Shown piece after piece: positions 51,605 through 57,500 of a stretch of DNA of 57,500 nt (positions are counted from its first letter, which is position 1; each line of letters opens with the position of its first letter). The stretch lies in contig MCFG01000134.1 of assembly GCA_002104895.1 (NCBI GenBank), positions 75,001 to 132,500 on the forward strand. Reading direction: 5' to 3'. Made by a program: the position numbers and the translations under genes. The notes below the pieces were generated by a model, which ran no database searches, was not told where the DNA came from, and saw only the letters and a program-made list of their open reading frames with translations. Origin of the DNA: Anaeromyces robustus (Eukaryota; Neocallimastigomycota; Neocallimastigomycetes; Neocallimastigales; Neocallimastigaceae).

Positions 51605-52741
51605 ATGTCTGACTACAAACAATCTCAAATAAACAAGTTACAAAAAGAAATTGATGAAAGAAGAAAAAATTTTGAAAAACAAATAGAACAAAAAAGAAAA
51701 AATTTAGAGGCAAGTAATCGAAATAATCCTCAAGAATATGAAAAACAAAAAAAAGCATTAGAAGATGAAACTAGAGAATTTGAAAATCAAATTAATAGAG
51801 ATTGGGATGAATTAAATAAACAATTAAGTCAATATGACGAAAAAAATCGTAATAATCAAAATTCAGGAAATGGTAACTCTAATAATAATAAAGCTCCTAA
51901 TCCTCCAGCAGGTCCAGCAGGTCCAGCAGGTCCAGCAGGTCCATCAGCAGGTCCAGCAGTAGGTCCTCCAACAGTAGTTTCAAATGGTCAAAATCAAAAT
52001 GGTAAAAATCGTAATGCTAGTAAGAATAAAAATAATAATAATAATAATAATAATAATTTTACTTCTAATAATAATAATGCTAATAGTAATATAAATGGTA
52101 ATGTTGATATTAATAATTTCACTGGTAATAATAATGGTGCAATTATTAATAATAATAATAATAATAATATAGCAGCTACTACCACTATAGCTCCGGTACC
52201 AGTACCAACTTCAACTAATAATATTGAACCAACACAAGAAATTGCTACAACTGTAGACGGTGTAGGTTCAACAATTATAGTTGAAAATGAAAAAAGTGGA
52301 AGTTCAATGCCTGCTGTTAGTATTATTATTTTAATAGCTCTTGCTGTTGGTTGTTTTGGATTCTTCATTATAAGAAAAAGAAGATATGATAGAAGAAATA
52401 AAGAAGAATTTGAATATAATGATCATGTTTTACAAATTGTTGAAGATGAACCAAGTACTGATTATGGTAAAACAACAACAGCACCAGTTCAAGCACCAAA
52501 TAATGATTATTACCAAGAATATGCTAATCTTATGGCAAATACTTATAATCAAGCAAATTATCAAGCTCCAAATTATGAAGGAGCACCATCATCTCCTGAT
52601 GTTGTTAATAATATTTATCAATGTTATGAAAATCCAACAACTGTTCAACTTCAATCAAATGCTAATCAAATTCCTAATGTTGAGATTGTTAATAATAATA
52701 ATAATAATAACAATAACAATAATAATACCACAAATTACTAA
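51605..52741 (+). CDS. single-pass membrane protein with N-terminal coiled coil and collagen-like GPA repeat
   Basis: A 378-residue protein of unrecognised family, built like the W-x-K-R proteins but without that motif. Residues 5-80 form a highly charged coiled coil (KLQKEIDERRKNFEKQ..., DWDELNKQL). A PAGPAGPAGPAGPSAGP stretch follows, then Asn-rich sequence and a Thr/Pro segment (about 195-215). The membrane span is about 237-256 and is followed by RKRRYDRR, so the C-terminus should face the cytosol. The tail is Tyr/Asn/Gln-rich (YYQEYANLMANTYNQANYQAPNYEG) and ends in an Asn run. There is no signal peptide, so the span is expected to act as a reverse anchor. It could be a distant relative of the 33164-44395 cluster or a convergent design. 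Function unknown. Confidence 0.78.
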   Translation: MSDYKQSQINKLQKEIDERRKNFEKQIEQKRKNLEASNRNNPQEYEKQKKALEDETREFENQINRDWDELNKQLSQYDEKNRNNQNSGNGNSNNNKAPNPPAGPAGPAGPAGPSAGPAVGPPTVVSNGQNQNGKNRNASKNKNNNNNNNNNFTSNNNNANSNINGNVDINNFTGNNNGAIINNNNNNNIAATTTIAPVPVPTSTNNIEPTQEIATTVDGVGSTIIVENEKSGSSMPAVSIIILIALAVGCFGFFIIRKRRYDRRNKEEFEYNDHVLQIVEDEPSTDYGKTTTAPVQAPNNDYYQEYANLMANTYNQANYQAPNYEGAPSSPDVVNNIYQCYENPTTVQLQSNANQIPNVEIVNNNNNNNNNNNNTTNY

Positions 52742-53904
52742 AAAAAATTGTTTTTCATATACATTAATATAAAAGAAAAAAAAATTCATAATTTAATTTA
52801 TTATTTTTTTTTTTTTTTGTTTATGCTGCGAGCGGCAAAGCAAAAAAAAATTTATATTTTATTTTTCCCCAAAAACCCCTCATTTTTTTTTTTTTTAATT
52901 CCATTTTTAAATCCAATCATTTCTTATAATAATATTATATAAGAAATTCTTCTTCATATATATATATAAAATAATCTACCTACTATTACTTTACGAATTA
53001 ATGAATGAAGGAGGACAAAAAAAAAAAAAAAAAAAAGAATTAAATATGTAGAAAAAAAAAATTTTTTTTTCTTTCTTCAAAATGTTATAATTTATTTATT
53101 AATTATTAAAAAGATTATATATATATATAAATATATAAAATTAATTGAAATTAACAAATAAGCATACTTATGAAAAAAAAAGAGAAAAGAAAAAACAAAG
53201 AAAAAAAGAGAGAAAAAAAAATAGAAATATTAATTATTTATATTTTTTTTTTTATTAAATTCTTTTTTTCTTTTTTTCTTTTTATTCTTTTTTGTAATAT
53301 TTATTTAGTAGTAGATGTAGATATATAGTTTATATTTAAGTCATCAATAATTTATTAAAATAATTTAAGTTTTTATTAAAGAAAAAAAAAAGTAATAATA
53401 TAAAATAATATTAAGTAAACTAGATTATATTAGTAAATCTATGTAAATATATAGTTGACAGAAATTAGTTTATATAAAATAAATAAAATAAAAATAATGT
53501 TATTATTTTTTTTTTTTTTTTTTAATATTTATTTTTATTAGTCTAATAAAATGTAATAATGAAGATATATATTATTAGATTAATATTATATAAATAAAAA
53601 TAAGCAAATAAGCAAATAAGCAAATAAGCAAATAAGCAAAAAAGCGAAAAAACGAAAAACGAAAAACGTAAACATTAACGAAAACGAAAACTTAAGCGAA
53701 AACAAAAGTAATTTTTATACACACGTTAGTTAATAATGACTTATTGTTATATATTTTATGTTTTATATTATATTAAGAGAGAAAAAAAAAAAAAAAAAAC
53801 ATAAATGTATATAATGATAACAATTATATAGTATTTTTTTTTAAAAAAACTAAAATTAAAATATGACAATATACAAAAAAAAATATAACAAATAACAAAT
53901 AACA

Positions 53905-53959
<55 letters not shown>

Positions 53960-54411
53960 AATAATAATAGTAATAGTAATAGTAATAATAGTAATTATAA
54001 TAATAATAATAATTAGTTATCAATATTAAATTTAACTTTTATAGTTTATGTATAATAATAATAGTTATATAATTATAATTATAATTATAATTGTGAAATT
54101 AACACATATGAAAAAAAGGAAAAAAGATAAAAAGATAAAAATATAAAATAAAATACAAATAAAAATAAGAATAAAAATAACAAAAAAAAAGAAAAAAAGG
54201 AAAAAAGAAATAGAAAAAAAAGTTGATCTTTTTTTTTTAATTTTAATTTTTTTTTTTTTTTTTTATATTATTTTTATTCTTATTCTTTTATTTATTTTTA
54301 TTTTATAATTTTATAAAACAATAAAAAGCGAAAACTAAAAAACTAAAATAATGTTCATTTTCATTTTGTTTATATATATATATTTTTTATTTATAAGTAT
54401 TAATTTAGACC

Positions 54412-54442
<31 letters not shown>

Positions 54443-56445
54443 TCTTTCAGTAATATTTAGACTATATTTATATATAATTTTTTTTCTCTTTAAGTAATTA
54501 TTTTTATATATATATTTTTATATTCATTTATAGAATAATGACATTTATTTATTTATTTATATTTTATTATATATTTTATTTATTAATAATTTTATATTTA
54601 AGTTTTAAAAAAAAAAACAAAAAAAGCAATTTTTTTTTTTTTTTAGAGTATTCTAATGTTTTATGTTTGTTTCTTTTTTTATTATTTTTATAATAAATTA
54701 TTCATTTGTTATATCTTTTATATTCATATTATTTTTTTTTTTTTATGTATATAAAGTTTCATAATTTATATCTATTTTAAAACAAAAACGAAACAAAAAA
54801 AATATTAATGACATTTATATATATATTTATGTTATTCCATAAAATTAAAATATTATTATTAAAAAATAAGAAATAATATAAAATAAAAAAAAAAATAAAA
54901 ATACTAATATTATATTTATTTGTGAATAAACAGTAATCGTGTTAAAAAAATATTTGAAAAATATAGATTTAAAATTTTAAATGAATATACTATTGATACT
55001 TTTCCATTCCATGATAAACCATAAATATTATATACTTCAAATGTAAACATTGTATTATATAAAAAAAAAAATGTTCAATATAATTTTAATAATAAAAAAA
55101 ATAAGTAGTCTTTTATTTAAAACAATTATCATTAAAATATGATTTAAAGAAAATTCTTTGTTTTTTTAAAAAAAAATATATTTATACATATATATTTATT
55201 TATAATATATAAATTATTATTATTATTATTATTATTGAATATTTAAAATAAAATATTTAAAATATATAAAAATTAATATTCCATAATACATTTTAATTTT
55301 TTTTTTTTAAAAAGGTTATTTAAAAATCTTATTTGAAATATTAATAAAATATGATAAAATAAAACAAATTCAAAAAAAAAAAAAAAAGAAAAAAGAAATA
55401 TTAATAAAAATATTTTATTTTTTAAATGTGTTGATAATTATGTTTCGAGCTTTATTAACAGTGTATTTACTGATAGAAATATTAAATTTATTGAAAATAA
55501 TAAAGAAATAAAGAATATTAAAGAAATAATTTAGAAAAATATAATATTAATTTGAAATATTAAATTATAAAATTATTAGTAATAATAAAAATACTTGATA
55601 AAAATATTAATAATTTTTCTATAGAATTACTTGAAATATTAACCATTATAAAAATATTTATTTATTATTAATTATTTTTTTTATTATTCTTAAAATAGAT
55701 TAAAAAAAATAACTTATAAAACTTTTTATTTTCAATTTAAAGAATTAACATTTTAGTAATATATATTAAAGAATTATATAATAGTAATATATTAGTAATA
55801 TTACTAACTCCCAAACTAAAAAATCTCATTATGTTAGTAATGATCATATAAATTTTATTTATAATATTAAAAAATTTTACTTTTATTACATTATTAATAG
55901 GGTATGTAACGTATTAAAATAATTTAGATCTTTATGAATAATTATTGAATGATATAAATTAATTGATATATAAAACTAGAATATAAAATATTTTTTTATT
56001 ATCATTTTTTTAATAAAAAATAAAAATTATTAAAATTTTAAAAAATATATTATTATCCATTTATTTAATACAAATACAGCTGTATTAATGAGTTTTTTTT
56101 TTTTTTTTTTTTTTTTCAGAATATACATTTTCCATGTTTAATATGTAAAAAAAATATAACTATATTTTATAATTTATAATTTATAATTTATATTTTATAT
56201 TTTATATTATAAAATATATATTGTATATTGTATATTGCATATAAATTAAAAAAGATGGTTTATTTTTTTAATAAAAGAAAGAATAAATTACTATAATTAA
56301 TATAAAGGAATTTTTTTAAGTATTCATTATAAAAAAATAATAATTATTATTAATAATTATTATTAAAAAAATAATTTTTTTTTAAAAAAAAAAAAAACAA
56401 AAACAAAAACAAAAACAAAATCAATTTATTTATTCATTTAATAAA
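52742..56445. other. gene-free A/T-rich spacer
   Basis: Homopolymers, (AAT)n at 53910-53953, AT repeats and T-rich blocks. A 20-base GC-rich island lies at 52823-52842. 55430-55530 reads as a short coding-like relic (VSSFINSVFTDRNIKFIENN). The last 60 bases before the ankyrin gene contain (AAAAAC)n. No RNA gene recognised. Confidence 0.5.
53601..53640. repeat. (TAAGCAAA)5 minisatellite
   Basis: Five exact copies of an 8-base unit. They grade into AAGCGAAAA and AAACGAAAAACG units up to about 53705, so the flank is unusually rich in CG dinucleotides for this window. Confidence 0.8.
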
Positions 56446-57500
56446 ATGATTATTAACAAATTTCAAATTGATCCATATGTAAAAGAATTAATACAAAATG
56501 ATAATGTTGAATTATTAAGTACAATAATTGAAAAATTTTATTTTTTTGATAATGATTTTATTATTGAAATTTTAAATAGCCATTATAAAAATAGAATACC
56601 AATAAGTAAATCAGATTTTGAACAACAAATTTCTAAATATAAATTTTTAATAACGAATGAAGAAGATGAAGAAGATGAAGAAGATAGAATTTATTTTATG
56701 GATAATAGTAAACTTAAAATAAATTGTAATAAATATTTATTTGAAGCATGCAAACAAAATAATATATTTATGGTAAAATATTTAACTGAACATGGAATAA
56801 ATATAAATAAGCAAAACGAAATTGGTGAAACAGCATTATTTAGAGCTTGTAAAAAAGGAAATGAAAAAATTGTAAAATATTTGGTTGAACATGGAGCAAA
56901 TTTGGATATTGTATGTAATTGGGATGAAACAGTGTTATTTAGAGCCTGTGAAAGTGGAAATGAGAATTTGGTAGAATATTTAATTGAACTTGGATTAGAT
57001 ATAACAAAAGAAAATAGAACTGGTGAGACAGTATTATTCCAAGCTTGTAAAAGTGGAAATGAAAATTTGGTTAAATATTTAATTGAACTTGGATTAGATA
57101 TTAATAAAGAAAGTAAAATTGGGAATACAGTATTATTTAATGCTTGTAAAAGTGGGAATGAAAATTTGGTTAAATATTTAATTAACCATGGATTAGATAT
57201 AAATAAAGAAGATAATAATGGTAAGACCCTATTATTTAGTGCTTGTGAAAGTGGAAATGAAAATTTGGTACAATATTTAATTAACCATGGATTGGATATC
57301 AATAAAGAAAATGATTGTGGTTATACACCATTATATGGAGCTTGCATATATAAAAGACTCAATATACTAAGTTATTATTTTATCAAACATGGAGAAGATA
57401 TAAATAAAGTAAATGAAGATGGGGAAACCTTATTACATTTTGCTTGTGAGAGAGGAAATTATGATATTGTAAAATATTTAATTGAAAATGGAGCAAAAAT
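56446..57500 (+). CDS. ankyrin-repeat protein, 5' part (runs off the right edge)
   Basis: Starts MIINKFQIDPYVKELIQND and stays open to the window end (351 residues seen). Residues 1-95 are a non-repeat N-terminal region with an acidic EEDEEDEED stretch. Then eight ankyrin repeats of 33-34 residues follow, with the pattern ETVLFxACxSGNENLVKYLIxHGLDINKExxxG. Repeats 3-6 are nearly identical at protein and DNA level, pointing to recent internal duplication; the seventh is divergent (YKRLNILSYYFIKHG). There is no signal peptide, so it is probably an intracellular protein-binding scaffold. A long open frame on the opposite strand (56691-57302) is a shadow of the repeats. The fold is firm; the partner is unknown. 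The start is the first ATG after an A-rich leader. Confidence 0.9.
   Translation, partial: MIINKFQIDPYVKELIQNDNVELLSTIIEKFYFFDNDFIIEILNSHYKNRIPISKSDFEQQISKYKFLITNEEDEEDEEDRIYFMDNSKLKINCNKYLFEACKQNNIFMVKYLTEHGININKQNEIGETALFRACKKGNEKIVKYLVEHGANLDIVCNWDETVLFRACESGNENLVEYLIELGLDITKENRTGETVLFQACKSGNENLVKYLIELGLDINKESKIGNTVLFNACKSGNENLVKYLINHGLDINKEDNNGKTLLFSACESGNENLVQYLINHGLDINKENDCGYTPLYGACIYKRLNILSYYFIKHGEDINKVNEDGETLLHFACERGNYDIVKYLIENGAK

Noticed and set aside
56691-57302. Long open frame antisense to the ankyrin repeats
   Set aside because: A repeated codon pattern on the sense strand keeps the reverse frame open; the sense frame has the known fold.

Overview
The window looks like nuclear DNA of an anaerobic gut fungus (Neocallimastigomycota). 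Intergenic DNA is almost pure A+T, with long A/T homopolymers and (AAT)n or (AAAT)n arrays. Genes are islands of slightly higher GC with short GT..AG introns. Proteins carry long asparagine runs, and several products have signal peptides, membrane segments or GPI-type tails. The assignment rests on this style and on the gene set: a fungal Alr1/Mnr2-type CorA, an ABCA transporter, a secreted subtilase with a lectin-like tail, a GPI-type histidine phosphatase and ankyrin arrays. A dictyostelid-like genome is the main alternative.

Layout. 1-2095: 3' part of a five-exon CorA Mg2+ transporter, open at the left edge. 2096-6305: gene-free, with several strong inverted repeats. 6306-11840: a two-exon full-length ABCA transporter. 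14469-16979: a secreted S8 protease with a C-terminal beta-trefoil-like region. 16980-20838: gene-free, with long hairpins and a short coding-like relic. 20839-21525: a Gly/Tyr/Asn-rich single-pass membrane protein with a PPxY motif. 27498-28412 (minus): a secreted, probably GPI-anchored histidine phosphatase whose second catalytic His appears to be Asn. 33164-44395: four same-strand genes for single-pass membrane proteins that share an N-terminal W-x-K-R motif. A fifth protein of similar build lies at 51605-52741. 46239-46814 (minus): a Syd-like protein of the SUKH superfamily, a mainly bacterial family, with a decayed coding region just downstream. 56446-57500: an ankyrin-repeat gene running off the right edge.

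The strongest novelty candidate is the tandem W-x-K-R family. Each member has a short N-terminus without a signal peptide, a charged or coiled stretch and/or Ser/Thr-rich stalk, one membrane span, usually an Asn run, and a repetitive Tyr/Pro/Gln tail. Two members also share a palindromic block about 250 bases upstream of the start. The build recalls a set of cell-surface sensors or adaptors, but the function is inferred. The second candidate is the Syd/SUKH-like gene, a probable bacterial acquisition. No tRNA, rRNA, CRISPR array or intact transposon was seen. All positions and intron borders were read by eye.
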